In this document: positions 35,400 through 46,429 of the stretch, piece after piece
Layout: each line of letters opens with the position of its first letter
Position numbering within the stretch: the stretch's first letter is position 1
NCBI GenBank assembly: GCA_026018925.1
Contig: JAKSZU010000029.1
Span: 7,625,006 to 7,689,005, forward strand
DNA from: Tupaia tana
Lineage: Eukaryota; Chordata; Mammalia; Scandentia; Tupaiidae
Direction: 5' to 3'
DNA: 64,000 bases
Notes under the pieces: generated by a model
What the model saw: only the letters and a program-made list of their open reading frames with translations
Database searches by the model: none
What the model was told of the DNA's origin: nothing
Made by a program: the position numbers and the translations under genes

Positions 35400-35999
35400 T
35401 CAAAACCATTGTGAATCTAAGGATTGTGGTAGCTGTCTAAGGTTTTATAGCAAAGCACAGTTTTCTGCCTTGATGAAGAATGAACAGCTATTTTCTAGAG
35501 ATATGAAGTACCTGACCACAATTCAATGATTTGCAATTCTTAGAAACTTAGCATATATCTCAGACTTTGGAGAACATTTTAATTTGGGATTGGCTATAAG
35601 TGGTGAGATCTCTGGAAGAAGGAAGGTGAGCTCAAGGAGGAATACTAATGACAGTATTCACCTGACTTCTAACTTGATCTCTTGGGAATAGAGAGTAATC
35701 AGGAAAGTATTTCTTTCTGCTCAGACCAGTGACCCCAAGGATATCAAGTGCCCAGGAGTTCTAGTCAAAAGTGCCAAATGTGCTGATATTGGGAGCTGTA
35801 AATATCTCCTCTGCTATTGTCTTTGTGTAGATCAGGACATGGTTGATATTTAATGTAGTCCTAAAACTAACTATGAAAATGATGCTTCATTCCTTCCTGC
35901 TATCATTTTGGAGAACAGAGTTTTAGTTTCTATGATCATCCATCCAGGGAGGAATTCAGACTCTCACATGGACTCTGCCTTCTCAGCAACCCCAGACAG
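35400..35999 (+). promoter_or_regulatory. OR unit 1: 5' exon and putative promoter
   Basis: Paralogous to 54185-54831 and to two inverted blocks in the window. Contains TCTCTTGGGAA (35678-35688), whose complement TTCCCAAGAGA is one mismatch from the O/E (EBF) consensus TCCCNNGGGA, then TAATCAGG (35696-35703), a homeodomain-type core. O/E plus homeodomain sites are typical of OR promoters. An ATG at 35968 is followed by 32 open nucleotides (MDSAFSATPD + AG) up to a consensus donor CAG|GTGAGT at 35999/36000. The exon start cannot be placed from sequence. Confidence 0.7.
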
Positions 36000-36849
36000 G
36001 TGAGTCTGAGAGTCTAGCAGGTACTGCAGGAAAGGATCACAGAGAATGGAAGATCAAAATGTTTTTCTGAGGTCACCTGAGAGATAAAACCAGTATAGCC
36101 TAGAGCCCCAAGATCATTGTGTTTGCTTGCTTGTCTAATTCATAGTTAATGTCTTTAATATGTTAAAGAGGGAAGTTTCTGTTAGACTCAGCAGTCAGAT
36201 GAGAATTAAATTGTGAGAATGGAAATCCAACTGAAGAAAACCAAGAAGAAAGAAGAGGAATAAAAGGGTTACAATAAAGCACATTCCCATGGAGATTTAC
36301 AATAAATAGCTTGGAAATTGTGTATTTTGTTTGGAGCACTGAAGTGTGGACTATTCTATTTATTTTTAAAGATGGAATGTATTTGGGTATGTTTCTATAT
36401 TTACTGCAAGGATCAGACCAATGGATTGGTTACAAATATTACCTTGCAACAGCAGTTCCTGAGCCACATTTTGCAGTATCTTCTCTCAGGTTGGTCAGTC
36501 ACAAGAAAAATCAGTTTTATTTGATAGGACACTGGGGAAAGCTAAAGAGGTTACACATCTATTATTTCATTGAGTAGTAATGAAATAATTTGAAGTTTGT
36601 TAGCTTTTTCTTGTAATGGAAACTGTGTTTGCAGGTTCTTTGCTTTTTTATACCAAAGGGGTTTTGATTTTATTCTTTCTAAGAATTGGGAATTTTGCAA
36701 TATTTTTGCTATTTTTATTTTTACTTATGATAGATAGCTAGATAAATCTCTTAAGGGACAGTATGTGTTAAATTTTACATATTGTTTAGTCAGATCTATT
36801 AGTCAATCATATTGCATACTCATACCCCTTATTGCTTTATTTATTTATG

Positions 36850-37110
36850 TGTTTTAGTTTTTGCTCTAGGTCACATGTGCTTGCCACAGAAAGAGAGAGA
36901 GAAGGAGAGAGAGGGGAAAAGAGATTGAGAAATCATCCCCCCAGGAGGGATGGAAACACCACACTCTTCTCTCCTCCATTTTCCTGTCAGGATTTTGGGC
37001 ACAGATGCAAACACCTGATGTGATTTTCAAGGCCCAGGTCCAGACTTGAACTGCATTGTCTGTCATGGGGGATCCAATGCCTCAACCTCCATGTCACCTC
37101 CAAAGCACCC
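36850..37110 (-). mobile_element. tRNA-derived SINE, diverged
   Basis: GTTTTTGCTCTAGGTCACATG start and CATGTCACCTCCAAAGCACC end. In the OR unit 1 intron. Confidence 0.8.
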
Positions 37111-37899
37111 TCATTGCTTTTTAAAGTAAGAACATCTTCGAAATCATTAGTAGCAATAAATTATCTTTTATAACATTTGCAATCTTATTTTACATTTTTT
37201 ATTATTGCTTATTCTACATGTGTTTTGTGCTTAAACTAATTTTTATAACTCAATGATTATTTTCTATCATCTTATAGAGCACGTTCTTTTGTGTTCACCT
37301 AAAATCATGTATATCTTTCTCATAAGCACATTTAAATCCATTTGTATAGTAAATTTTAACAATAGACACTGTTGATTTTTTCTTCCATTGCTTCCTTAAA
37401 AATACATATTTTAATATTTTATACCCAGATCTTTTCAATTTCATCTGTAATCAGAGATATATGTTGATGTGATTAAATTACCATTTTGTAAAGTTTTTCT
37501 TTAATAATCTATTTTATATTTTCATTTCACAATGTGACCCCAAATTTACATGATCATAGGAAACTTCCTAAGTGAAATCTTGCTGATATGTCTATATCCC
37601 TAGAGAACTGCATTCATAGAGGACTAGGACAGCACATGACTGAAGAACCCTCAGTGTCTTCAAGTTTCAGCATCAGCAGGTCCCTAATTCCTCACCATCC
37701 CCTGATAACATCTTATTATTCTCCCTCTCGCTCATTCCCTCTGCAAGATGTCCACTTACTCTGGTATCCTTGCAGTTCCCACACTCTCTTCCCTGAGGTC
37801 TTTGTTCAAATGTCATCTTATTTATCAGTGAGTAATCCTTCTGCTCCTTCTCTAATATCTACATAATATGTCTTGGAAGCACTTTATGAAATTAAAAAC

Positions 37900-38163
37900 T
37901 TTTTTTTAGAACTTTTTGCCTTTGGGCACATGTGCTGGCTGGTAAGAAAGAAACAGACAGACACAGTTAAGGGGAAGTGAGAAATCATCCTCCAGGGAAT
38001 ATTGCCATGCTGCTATCCCTTCTCTTCTGTTCTCCTGCTGGAATCTTAGGCACACATGTACATGTATCCTGTATGAGTTTTAAGCCACCAGGTCTGGGAC
38101 TTGAACTATGGTCGACCTTGTGGGAGTCAAGTGACATATCCATTAAGGCATCTGTTGGTCCCC
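37900..38163 (-). mobile_element. tRNA-derived SINE, diverged
   Basis: TTTAGAACTTTTTGCCTTTG start; GGCATCTGTTGGTCCCC head complement. In the OR unit 1 intron. Confidence 0.82.
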
Positions 38164-38451
38164 AAAACACTTGTTAAAATGTGATAATGTTACACAACTA
38201 TTTTCTTATCAGTTTATACTCTCCACTGATAATTAAGTATTTTTGTGTCTTAGCAACTTTTATTCATTACCCAGAAAATACATGGAATTTGGTGAGCTTT
38301 CAGTTTATATTACTCAAATGCATGAGAAAATTTGGAGAAATGTTGAAAATGGGACAGAAATTTCCCATCAAACAGCCTAGGAGGGCGGGGTGTGCTAAAG
38401 GGAAGAGGAACCATATACAAAATAGAGTAAGTAAGCCCTGTAGTATAGCAA

Positions 38452-39204
38452 TTATTTTATTTATTTATTTTATTATATATTCATTCACTGTGAATCATTA
38501 TGACATACAAAATGAGTTCTTCCATCCAGAATACACTGTATATTGGGCTCATTCCAATATATTACCATACATATACATATTATCTTCAACAGATAATTTT
38601 AAATTTTCATTAATTTTCTTTTTTCCTTTTGCTTTCCTCCCTCTGATCCTCTGCCATTTTCCACCATCCTTCCACACTATCTCTCATGTCTACGGTTGCT
38701 CTGCATGCTTTATACAATCCAATATTTTAGTTTCTGCCAGAGTACAGGCATTTGGTATATATGAAGTGAGGATACACAATGCCTCTCTTTAACACTTTGG
38801 TTTCCTTCACTTAGTAGTAAACCTTCCATATTTATGCACTGTCTATCAAATGTCAAGGTATCTTTTTTCATGACTGAGTAGTATCTCATAGTGTATATGT
38901 GCCACACCCTTTTAATCCATTTATCTGTTTATGGACATTTGGGCTGGTTCCAGGTTGTAGCAATTGTGAATAATCCCACCCTGAAAGTGCAATGTTTGTT
39001 TGTTTGTTGAAGAATTATTATTTTATTTATTTTGTTGGCATTATTATTCTTTAATTTGATGTGTGGGGGGGAGACAGAGAGAGAGAGAGAGGGAAAGTAT
39101 GAAAGCAAGCCACAAGATCCAGAACTTGAACCATGGTCAGTCACCTAAGAATCCAGCACTTTAACCACCATGCCACCTGCCAGCCTGTGCAAGTGTTTTT
39201 TTAT
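38452..39204 (-). mobile_element. L1 3' end, reverse, with a type B SINE insert
   Basis: 3' UTR from 38452 (TATATATTCATTCACTGTGAA), ORF2 end near 38820-38990 (complement of LWHIYTMRYYS and WNQPKCP). Interrupted at 39005-39187 by a SINE. Inserted in the OR unit 1 intron, absent from the OR unit 2 intron. Confidence 0.85.
39005..39187 (-). mobile_element. tRNA-SINE type B, reverse
   Basis: GGGGGGGAGACAGAGAGAGA body, CCACCATGCCACCTGCCAGC head complement. Flanking GTGCAATGTTTG and GTGCAAGTGTTT form an imperfect TSD within L1 sequence. Confidence 0.82.
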
Positions 39205-39440
39205 GGCAATTCTAGAAGCTAGATATCACATGGGTGACCATAATTTAAATCCTGGTCCTGGCTGCTTAAAAAACACTCTGGGTATGTGTGCGTGCTTGTT
39301 GGAAATTATAACCTAATAGAGAGACAGAAGAGAAGGGATTGTGGAATCATCATGACCCATTAGAGTGATTTCTCCCCCACTCTCTTTTCTATCTGTCTAG
39401 CAAGTATATATACTCCCTTGCAATGACAAAAATAAATATT
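39205..39440 (+). mobile_element. Old tRNA-derived SINE
   Basis: Diverged forward copy: ATGGGTGACCATAATTTAAA in the box B area, GAGAAGGGATTGTGGAATCA body, CTCCCTTGCAATGACAAAAA end. Confidence 0.68.
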
Positions 39441-39570
39441 AATTCCTTTAATGAGAAACATAAAAATGTAGCATTTTAACTATGTGAGTAATTATTGTGA
39501 ATTCTATGAGCCAACTCTGTGAGCCATTTTGAGTGAAAAATTAGACATGTTAATTTCTTTTTTCTGGTAG

Positions 39571-40528
39571 TCACTTTCATCATACAGGACCAGAGAATGA
39601 TACAAGAATTTCAGCATTTCTTCTTCTGGGACTTTCAGAGGAAACCAAATTACAGTCCTTCATATTTGGACTTTTCCTCTTTATGTACCTGATCACTGTG
39701 ATTGGAAACCTGCTCATCATCCTGGCCACCATCTCAGACTCTCACCTGCACACCTCCATGTACTTCTTCCTCTCCAATCTGTCCTTTGCTGACATCTGTT
39801 TCACCTCCACAACTGTACCAAAGATGCTGGTGAACATCCAGATACAGAGCAAGGCTATCACATATGCAGGCTGCATTACCCAGATGTTCTTTTTTACGTT
39901 CTTTGCGGCATTAGATGACTTTCTTCTGACCATGATGGCTTATGACCGGTATGTGGCCATCTGTCACCCTTTACACTACATGGTCATCATGAACCCCCGG
40001 TTCTGTGTGCTGCTGATTCTATTGTCCTGGATCATGAGTGTCCTCACTTCATTATTACATAGCTTAATGGCATTGCAGCTGTCCTTCTGTATGCCATTGG
40101 AAATCCCCCACTTTTTCTGTGAACTTAATCAGGTGGTCCACCTTGCCTGTTCTGACACCTTTCTTAATGATATGATGATATATTTTACATCTGTGGTGCT
40201 AGCTGGTGGTCCCCTTGCTGGTATCCTTTACTCTTACTGTAAAATAGTTTCCTCTATATGTGCAATCTCATCAGCTCAGGGGAGGTATAAAGCATTTTCC
40301 ACCTGTGCTTCTCACCTGTTGGTTGTCTCTTTATTTTATTTTACAATGATAAGTGTGTACCTTAGTTCTGCTGCCAACCACAAATCACACTTGAGTGCAA
40401 CAGCCTCAGTGATGTACACTGTGGTCACACCCATGCTGAATCCTTTCATCTACAGTCTGAGGAATAAAGACATAAAGAGGGCTTTGAAGCAATTTTTTCT
40501 GAGGGAAGAGAGTAAAGAATTATTTTAA
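39571..40528 (+). CDS. Family-7 olfactory receptor, OR unit 1 coding exon; usual start codon lost
   Basis: Seven-transmembrane odorant receptor. From the position of the normal ATG (39584-39586, here ACA) 314 codons stay open to TAA at 40526. Landmarks: NDT glycosylation site, [74 protein letters not shown]. No domain is missing. Alignment to OR unit 2 shows ATGAAACCGGGG replaced by ACAGGACCAGAG. The first in-frame Met in this exon (39683, MYLITVIGN) lies inside TM1 and would give 281 aa without the N-terminus. Reading back through the acceptor meets an in-frame TAA at about 39551, so no genomic ATG helps. Splicing from the 5' exon at 35999 joins in frame an ATG giving [20 protein letters not shown]. 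It is either a functional split-start gene or a recent pseudogene. Family-7 assignment rests on the motifs and similarity to OR7A/OR7C-type receptors. Confidence 0.87.
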
Positions 40529-40583
40529 AAGTGTATGTAAATGAAAGATTCTAAGCCTCAGAACCAGAAATCAATATTCTTTT

Positions 40584-40832
40584 TTTTTTTCACTATAGGG
40601 CACGTGCGCTCGCCAGACAGACAGAGAGAGACATAGAGACAGAAAGCGAGAAATAATCCCCCAGAAGGGATGGTCACACCGCAATCCCTTCTCCTCCATT
40701 CTCCTCTCGGGATCTTGGGCACGCACGCACACGCGCCTGCCGTGAGTTTTAAGTCACCGGGTCCGGGACGCGAATTGCAGTCGACTATGTGGGAGTCCAG
40801 CGACATAGCCATTATGCTAACTGCTGGTTCCT
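40584..40832 (-). mobile_element. Young CpG-rich tRNA-SINE
   Basis: TSD GAAATCAATATTCTTTT / GAAATTGATATTCTTTT (40567-40583 and 40833-40849). High CpG content. It lies 55 bp beyond the OR unit 1 stop codon. Confidence 0.94.
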
Positions 40833-40879
40833 GAAATTGATATTCTTTTATTAGACTGTAGAATTAGAACTTATACCAT

Positions 40880-41070
40880 CTTTTTAAAATCTCTTTTTTT
40901 AGCTTTTATTTATTATTACTTTTATTTATGACTTAACTAAAATGCACCATATTCACACTGGGAAAAGCATTTTGTATGCTGTACTTCTTTTCCCAGTGCA
41001 GATATGGTGTATTTTAGTCAATTCATGGATATTATCATCAACGGATAACTTTCCCATTTTATTTCTGTTC
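40880..41070. mobile_element. Palindromic L1 3' UTR relic
   Basis: The left arm (40930-40967) reads as the forward L1 3' UTR end, the right arm (40987-41024) as its reverse complement; about 31 of 38 positions pair. ACACTGGGAAAAG is answered by CTTTTCCCAGTG. Confidence 0.7.
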
Positions 41071-41204
41071 TTCCCCATCCATCTTTATTTTATTGGGTTT
41101 CAAGTTCTTTGCTCTCCACAGCTTATAAAATGTATGCTATTTGTTTTAGAAAGGTTTCTGTCCTCTCTCATATTCGATGATTTCCTCCTTTGTCATTTTT
41201 CTCT

Positions 41205-41580
41205 TTTCCTATGGCTATTTCCAAACTAGGATTAGAAATAATTTGGAGATTTTCATTTGTCTCACACAAATTGAAGCCTTTTCTGAAAATTGAAAATCCT
41301 AAAAAGCTTGAATATCTAAAACATTTTGAGCACCAATTTGATGCCACAGTGCATAATTCCATATCTGATTTCATGCCATTGGTCATATTATAAAAGGTGC
41401 AATACAAAAATAAATTGTATAAAACTACCTTCAGTTTATGTGTATAAGGTGCATATAAAATGACCCTGAATTTTGTGTTTAGATTTGTATCCAATCCACC
41501 AGATTGCTCAGTATATACACAGAAATATTTCAAAACATAAAACAATCTGAAACACATCTGGTCCCAAACATTTCAGGCAA
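41205..41580. mobile_element. Probable ancient DNA-transposon remnant
   Basis: The tract TGTATAAGGTGCATATAAAA, AATTTTGTGTTTAGATTTGT, AATCTGAAACACATCTGGTC, CCAAACATTTCAGG resembles an ancient mammalian DNA-transposon end, possibly Tigger-related; the family name is from memory and uncertain. Confidence 0.45.
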
Positions 41581-41606
41581 AAAAAGAAAAGAAGAATAAA
41601 AGAAAA

Positions 41607-41714
<108 letters not shown>

Positions 41715-41721
41715 AATGTAA

Positions 41722-41968
41722 TTTTCTGTAAGCTTTATGTTTTCACTGAAAAGAGGGGGAGAGAGAGAAGAGAGAGGAAAAGTGAGGAAGCACCCCCAGG
41801 GAGATGTCCATGCCACAGTACGTTTTCCTCCACTATTCTCTTTGAATTTTGGTTATGCACACATATGTCCCCAAGGTATTTTGCAGGTCACCAGATCCAG
41901 GACTCAAACTGTGTAGTCAGCTATGTGAGATCCAGTTTTAATCACACTGCCACCTGCTTGGTCCTCAA
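41722..41968 (-). mobile_element. Old tRNA-derived SINE
   Basis: GAAAAGAGGGGGAGAGAGAG start and CACCTGCTTGGTCC end. A copy at the paralogous place (61128-61328) is followed by the same CTCAACTTGTATTTTGATGA, so it predates the segmental duplication. Confidence 0.78.
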
Positions 41969-42380
41969 CTTGTATTTTGATGAGTCATCTTATGTAATAA
42001 ACTACACTTGGCAACTGTAAGTTTGTTGATATAATTTTATTGTCAATAAATATATGAAACACAATGTATTCCTTTTGCATCCATCATTCACATCTATATC
42101 ACAAGCTTAACTGGTCTTGAAAATGTAGGTTTAACATATCAGTTATAGCCAATCATGGAAATTTACAGTCCCATTGTTATCCTACTCTCTTTTTATTTTT
42201 GCAAGACTGATAAGAGAATATTTATCATTATCCATGAATGCAAAAAATGACATCACTAATATAGTATAGACATTAAGTATCAATATATAATAAAAGTATA
42301 TCATAAATAATTTTTTCCCAAATTATTTGAAAATTTAGATGAGGTCAAATTCTGAAAAATACAACACAACAAGTCCAATA
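41969..42380 (+). other. OR downstream duplication block, part 1
   Basis: CTCAACTTGTATTTTGATGA, AACTACACTTGGCAACTGTA and TTTTGCATCCATCATTCACA are repeated in order at 61329-61530 after the third OR. No coding content. The part after about 42160 has no recognised feature. Confidence 0.75.
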
Positions 42381-42395
42381 AAAATAAAAATCTGA

Positions 42396-42673
42396 GGGAA
42401 CCAGCAGTTAGCATAATGGCTATGTCGCTGGACTCCCACGTAGTCGACCGCGGTTCGCGTCCCGGACCCGGTGGCTTAAAACTCACGCCGGGCGCGTGTG
42501 CATGCGTGCCCAAGATCCCAAGAGGAGAATGGAGGAGAAGGGATTGCGGCGTGACCATCCCTCCTGGGGGGTGATTTCTCGCTTTCTGTCTCTATGTCTC
42601 TCTCTGTCTGTCTGGTGAGCGCACGCGCCCTATAGCGAAAAACCTCTCCAAATAAATAAATAAATATTTAAAA
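42396..42673 (+). mobile_element. Young CpG-rich tRNA-SINE
   Basis: TSD AAAATAAAAATCTGA at 42381-42395 and 42674-42688. CpG-rich head (GTCGACCGCGGTTCGCGTCC); (AAAT)n tail. Confidence 0.95.
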
Positions 42674-42754
42674 AAAATAAAAATCTGAATTAGTTTACAA
42701 GTGTTAAAAGAATTGACTCAGTGAATAAAAACCTACCCAAAAGAATATCCCAGA

Positions 42755-43090
42755 ACCTGAAAGAGAGGCATTGTATGTCCCCACTTGATATATATCAAAT
42801 GTTGGCAGTCTATGACAGAAACTAAAATAGTGGAAGGTATAAAACCATGGAGAATAACTGTAGATATTAGAGACCATGTGGGAGAGGGTGTTAAGTGGGA
42901 GAAGGTGAGAGAGATGAAATAAAGGGGGAAAATGTAGCAAACCATTTAAGGGACACAAGAATAGAAAATTATCTATTGACGATAATGTGTATGGTGAGTA
43001 ACATCTTTGACTGGACTAATATGCAGTGATTCATGCTAGGAAAATTTATTTTGGATGCTAAAAGTATGAAATGATTGAATATAAATATAA
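42755..43090 (+). mobile_element. 5'-truncated L1 3' end
   Basis: Older-type L1 3' UTR: GGCATTGTATGTCCCCACTT, GGGACACAAGAATAGAAAAT, CTGGACTAATATGCAGTG. Confidence 0.8.
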
Positions 43091-43091
43091 T

Positions 43092-43124
43092 ATGCACACA
43101 CACACATACACACATATATATATG

Positions 43125-43172
<48 letters not shown>
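43092..43172. repeat. (CA)n/(TA)n compound microsatellite
   Basis: ACACACACA run followed by ATATATAT at 43113 and a long TA array to 43172, at the tail of the L1 fragment. Confidence 0.95.
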
Positions 43173-43175
<3 letters not shown>

Positions 43176-43337
43176 TGGAATCTGATGGACTCTGTACTGA
43201 AATTCTCCCAATACTTAAAGAAAAAAATAATATTTTTATAGAAACTTTTAAAAATATAAAAAAAGAAAATTCCACTAAGATTGTTTTATGAAGTTAGTTT
43301 AAGCTTTATATTAAAAACTTCCAAGGATATTATGAAA

Positions 43338-43421
43338 AAGGCCACCAAATCTTGGACTTGACTTGCTGTTGCCCATGTGAGAGTTCAGTGACATAACCAT
43401 TACACCATCTTCTGGTCCCAG
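43338..43421 (-). mobile_element. Partial tRNA-SINE (head only)
   Basis: Only the tRNA-like head region in reverse: CCAAATCTTGGACTTGACTT through CACCATCTTCTGGTCCC. Confidence 0.75.
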
Positions 43422-43722
43422 GGGATTTGTTCTTGATAAAGTATATCTATTCCTTGAAGTGTGGAATCTTTGTGTTCACTTGTAAGCTTATTCATAGATG
43501 TCATGTTTTATGTAATTTTATTGTATTTTCTTGCCATTTCTGCTTAAACATTTCCAGTGCTGGCTACAAATATAACCATTCCATTTTTTTTTTTTTCTGA
43601 CAATTATCTTCACTCTTAAATTTTGTTGGCAAAACACTAAATTTTAAACTGCATCATCAATTTTATTATATCTTTATAATCCAAGATCTCTTTATCAACA
43701 ATTTCTTTATATCTTTTATACT
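43422..43722. other. No recognised feature
   Basis: AT-rich, includes a 12-bp T-run; nothing recognised. Confidence 0.4.
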
Positions 43723-43735
43723 ACCAGGTCTCTTA

Positions 43736-43994
43736 TTAATTTTTTTTTGGAGAGGTTTTTACTATAGGGTGTGTGTACTTGCCAGAAAGAGAGAGACAGA
43801 GAGACAGAAAGTGAGAAATCAACCCCAGGGGGAAATAGACATGCTGCAATCTCTTCTCCTCTATTCTCCTCTCAGGATCTTGGGCACACACACATGTGCC
43901 CAGCATGAGTTTAAGCCACCGGGTCCAGGACTCGAACTGCGACTGACTACATGGGAGTCTAGGAACATAGGTATTATGCAAACTGCTGGTCCCA
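43736..43994 (-). mobile_element. tRNA-derived SINE
   Basis: TSD ACCAGGTCTCTTA / ACCAGGACTCTTA (43723-43735 and 43995-44007). Confidence 0.92.
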
Positions 43995-44161
43995 ACCAGG
44001 ACTCTTAAACTTCTCACTCAAAAGACGATTTACACAGAGTTTTAGTTTCTATTATTTCTTCTAGGAATAGACACTTTAGATTAGGGTTTCAAGTTATACC
44101 AGAAAAAACTACAAGAAAACTAAAAACGTTACTGGAATATGGAATTAAATATATATTAATA

Positions 44162-44245
44162 TTGCTTTCTCACTCATCTGCCCCCCCATCCCTCTCTGGT
44201 CAAATTTAAATAAAGAAAGAAAGAAATAAACTCAGATAAAATAAT
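44162..44245 (+). mobile_element. Type B SINE 3' fragment
   Basis: GCTTTCTCACTCATCTG, CCTCTCTGGTCAAATTTAAA and AAAGAAAGAAAG tail; the head is missing. Confidence 0.65.
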
Positions 44246-44249
44246 TCTT

Positions 44250-44386
44250 TTTCCTTTTTAATTAATTAATTTACATTTATTCACTGAGCATTGTCACAAC
44301 ATACAAAATGTGATTCTCTATCCAGAATATATTGCATAGTGGCTTAATCATACTTGTCATTGTCAATAATTTTCCATTTCTAGTTT

Positions 44387-44433
<47 letters not shown>

Positions 44434-44470
44434 CTATTTCTCACCCTCTGCCATTTTTTCTTTTAAAAAA
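44250..44470 (-). mobile_element. L1 3' UTR fragment, reverse, with (TA)n
   Basis: TTTACATTTATTCACTGAGC and AATATATTGCATAGTGGCTT match the fragment at 47780. A TA array sits at 44395-44430. Confidence 0.7.
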
Positions 44471-44572
44471 GGAAATAGTTAAAATCCATACATATATTTT
44501 TCATAATATTTATTTTCCATCAATATTTTGAAAACCTTTCACATTTGTCCTTTTACCCTTACTTAAAGAAAT

Positions 44573-44905
44573 ATGATAGTGTATGTCCCCACTTAACATA
44601 TACCGAATGTCTGCACTCTATGACTGAAACTGATGGACTAATGGTTGTACAAACACAAGAGATGGGTGTGAATGTCAGATGAGGTATAAGTGGAGGAGTG
44701 GGGCCTAGTGAAGGACATTTGGAGAAGGGATACGGAGGTAGAGCATTGACGGGATGGGGAAAGTGTGGTATTATTGGTTGAAGATATTTTGATCAATGGG
44801 ACTAGGGAGAAATGTTCACATATTGAAATGCTCACATTGTAAACTAAACAATGTGATTGAATGTATATACAAAAATAAATACATTTAAAAAATAAAAAAA
44901 GAGAT
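44573..44905 (+). mobile_element. 5'-truncated L1 3' UTR, L1-1 type
   Basis: Near-identical to the L1-1 3' UTR at 8590-8890 (GAGATGGGTGTGAATGTCAG, GGGGAAAGTGTGGTATTA). A-tail at 44884. Flanking AAATATGATA / AGATATGATA looks like an imperfect TSD. Confidence 0.88.
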
Positions 44906-44929
44906 ATGATAAGTAGTCTTTATTTAGTA

Positions 44930-45690
44930 CAGTTGTCTAAAATAAATATTCTCTTCCTGATAAGGTAGTATCAAGATTCAGATCCAGGGTGGAGAAATAC
45001 AGTTTCCTTAGTCAGTGATGGAGTTAATAAATATTTCCCCATAACTGGGGGAGAAATAGACTAACAATAATTCTATATTTCCCTTGAAAGGAGGCATTTA
45101 TCATAGACTTGCAGCAAAAAAGACAAGAGTTCTTTGAAGAATTGGAGGGATTTCTACTGAGTTGGGGGAATAATTATATGGTCTAAGCTTTATAGATAGT
45201 CCCAAGAGTGAAGCACAGAACAGCTTAAAAGACTAAAAGTTTCTAGTATGACTGTCTGAAGTGACCATTAGAACATCAGAGAAAATATTCTTGAATACAA
45301 CAAAGGATACACTGGTGTGCTCCCAAGTACTGTGATCCCAATATGAAACTCTGAGTGAATGTTCATTTTAAGCATCATCTCTTGCAGTCTTCAGGAGGTG
45401 GGCAATGCTAGACACACTTTCTTTCTCAGAAATCATTCTGATGTAAAAATGAGCTTATCTAAGGCAGAACTGAGACTTAATCACAATAGCTACTATTGAT
45501 TGAATAATTGCTTTGTGCCAGATATTTTCCAATGAGCCTTAAGAGTTGGGTCATCAGAAAAGTCTTGATGCATTTTTGCATAGAAAACACAGAAAAATAT
45601 GTCATGATTTTTCCAACAACCACAATATTTATTTCTCAGATAAGCTGAAAAAAAGTAGGCAATATTTATGTTTGTTTATTTTTTTATTTT
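44930..45690 (+). other. OR downstream duplication block, part 2
   Basis: AGACAAGAGTTCTTTGAAGA, GACTGTCTGAAGTGACCATT and GAAACTCTGAGTGAATGTTC recur in order at 61690-62200. Near 45500, TTGCTTTGTGCCAGATATTT is MIR-like, as is its counterpart at 62320. Confidence 0.78.
45542..45625. mobile_element. Mariner-type MITE, 84 bp
   Basis: Degenerate inverted ends (AGAGTTGGGTCATCAGAAAA / TTTTTCCAACAACCACAA) flanked by TA (45540-45541 and 45626-45627). Interior GATGCATTTTTGCATAG matches the copy at 16346. Confidence 0.72.
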
Positions 45691-46420
45691 CAGAGAGGCA
45701 TATAGAAACCCAAAACAAGGAAATACAAAAAAAATCACCAAATAGATTTAACATAAGAAGACTTTTTCCAAGGCACATCATAGCCAAAATGGTACAAATT
45801 AAAGACAAAGACATTATTCTAAACAGAACAAGAGAGAAATGCCAAGTTATGACAAAATTACCATATTAGATGAGCATCAGACCTCTCAATTGAAACAGTG
45901 TAGGTAAGAAAAGAATATGAAGAGATATTTAAAACTCTGAAAGAAAAAAATTGCAGTCAATTGTTTCCTATACCAATTTTAGTTCATTGTTGCTATATCC
46001 AACAAGATTATCCCTCAAATTCCCAGATAAACAAAAATAGAAAGAATTCGCCAAATGTAGGCCAGCTCTTTAGAAAATTAAGGTAATACAACACCTGGAA
46101 AACTAAAAAGAGATAAATAAAAGTAAGAAACATAAAACAACCAGAACACAAAGCAAAAAATAAAGAATATCAAAATGGCAGGTATAAGTTCACACATATC
46201 AATAATACCATTGAATATTAATAGATTAAATTCCCCAACTAAAAGACATATATTGGCTCAATGACTATAAAAAACAGGACTCTCCATATGTTGTTTACAA
46301 AATCACACCTCAACGACAAAGATATGCATAGACCGAGAATAAAGACCTGAAAAAGTTGCCTCATGCAAATAGAAATGAAAAAGAGGTAAGTGACATTTAA
46401 AAAATTTTGATTTCCTGTCG
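45690..46420 (+). mobile_element. Old L1 fragment (ORF1 end to ORF2 start)
   Basis: Codes for remnants of FSPRHIIAKM, REKCQVMTKLPY and, after the spacer, the ORF2 start (SIIPLNINRLNSPTKRH-like). The same L1 segment follows the paralogous block at 62395-63085, so it was duplicated with the OR unit. Confidence 0.8.
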
Positions 46421-46429
46421 GGAGGGAAG

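Larger units (their letters stand above)
36000..39570 (+). other. OR unit 1 intron
   Basis: Runs from donor GTGAGT (36000) to acceptor TTTCTTTTTTCTGGTAG (ends 39570), 3.6 kb. Parts at 36300-36580, 37560-37880 and 38230-38440 are paralogous to 55380-55640, 55950-56240 and 56820-57060 of OR unit 2. The rest is later insertions: SINEs at 36850, 37900, 39005 and 39205 and an L1 tail at 38452. The stretch 37110-37560 is AT-rich with nothing recognised. Confidence 0.68.
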
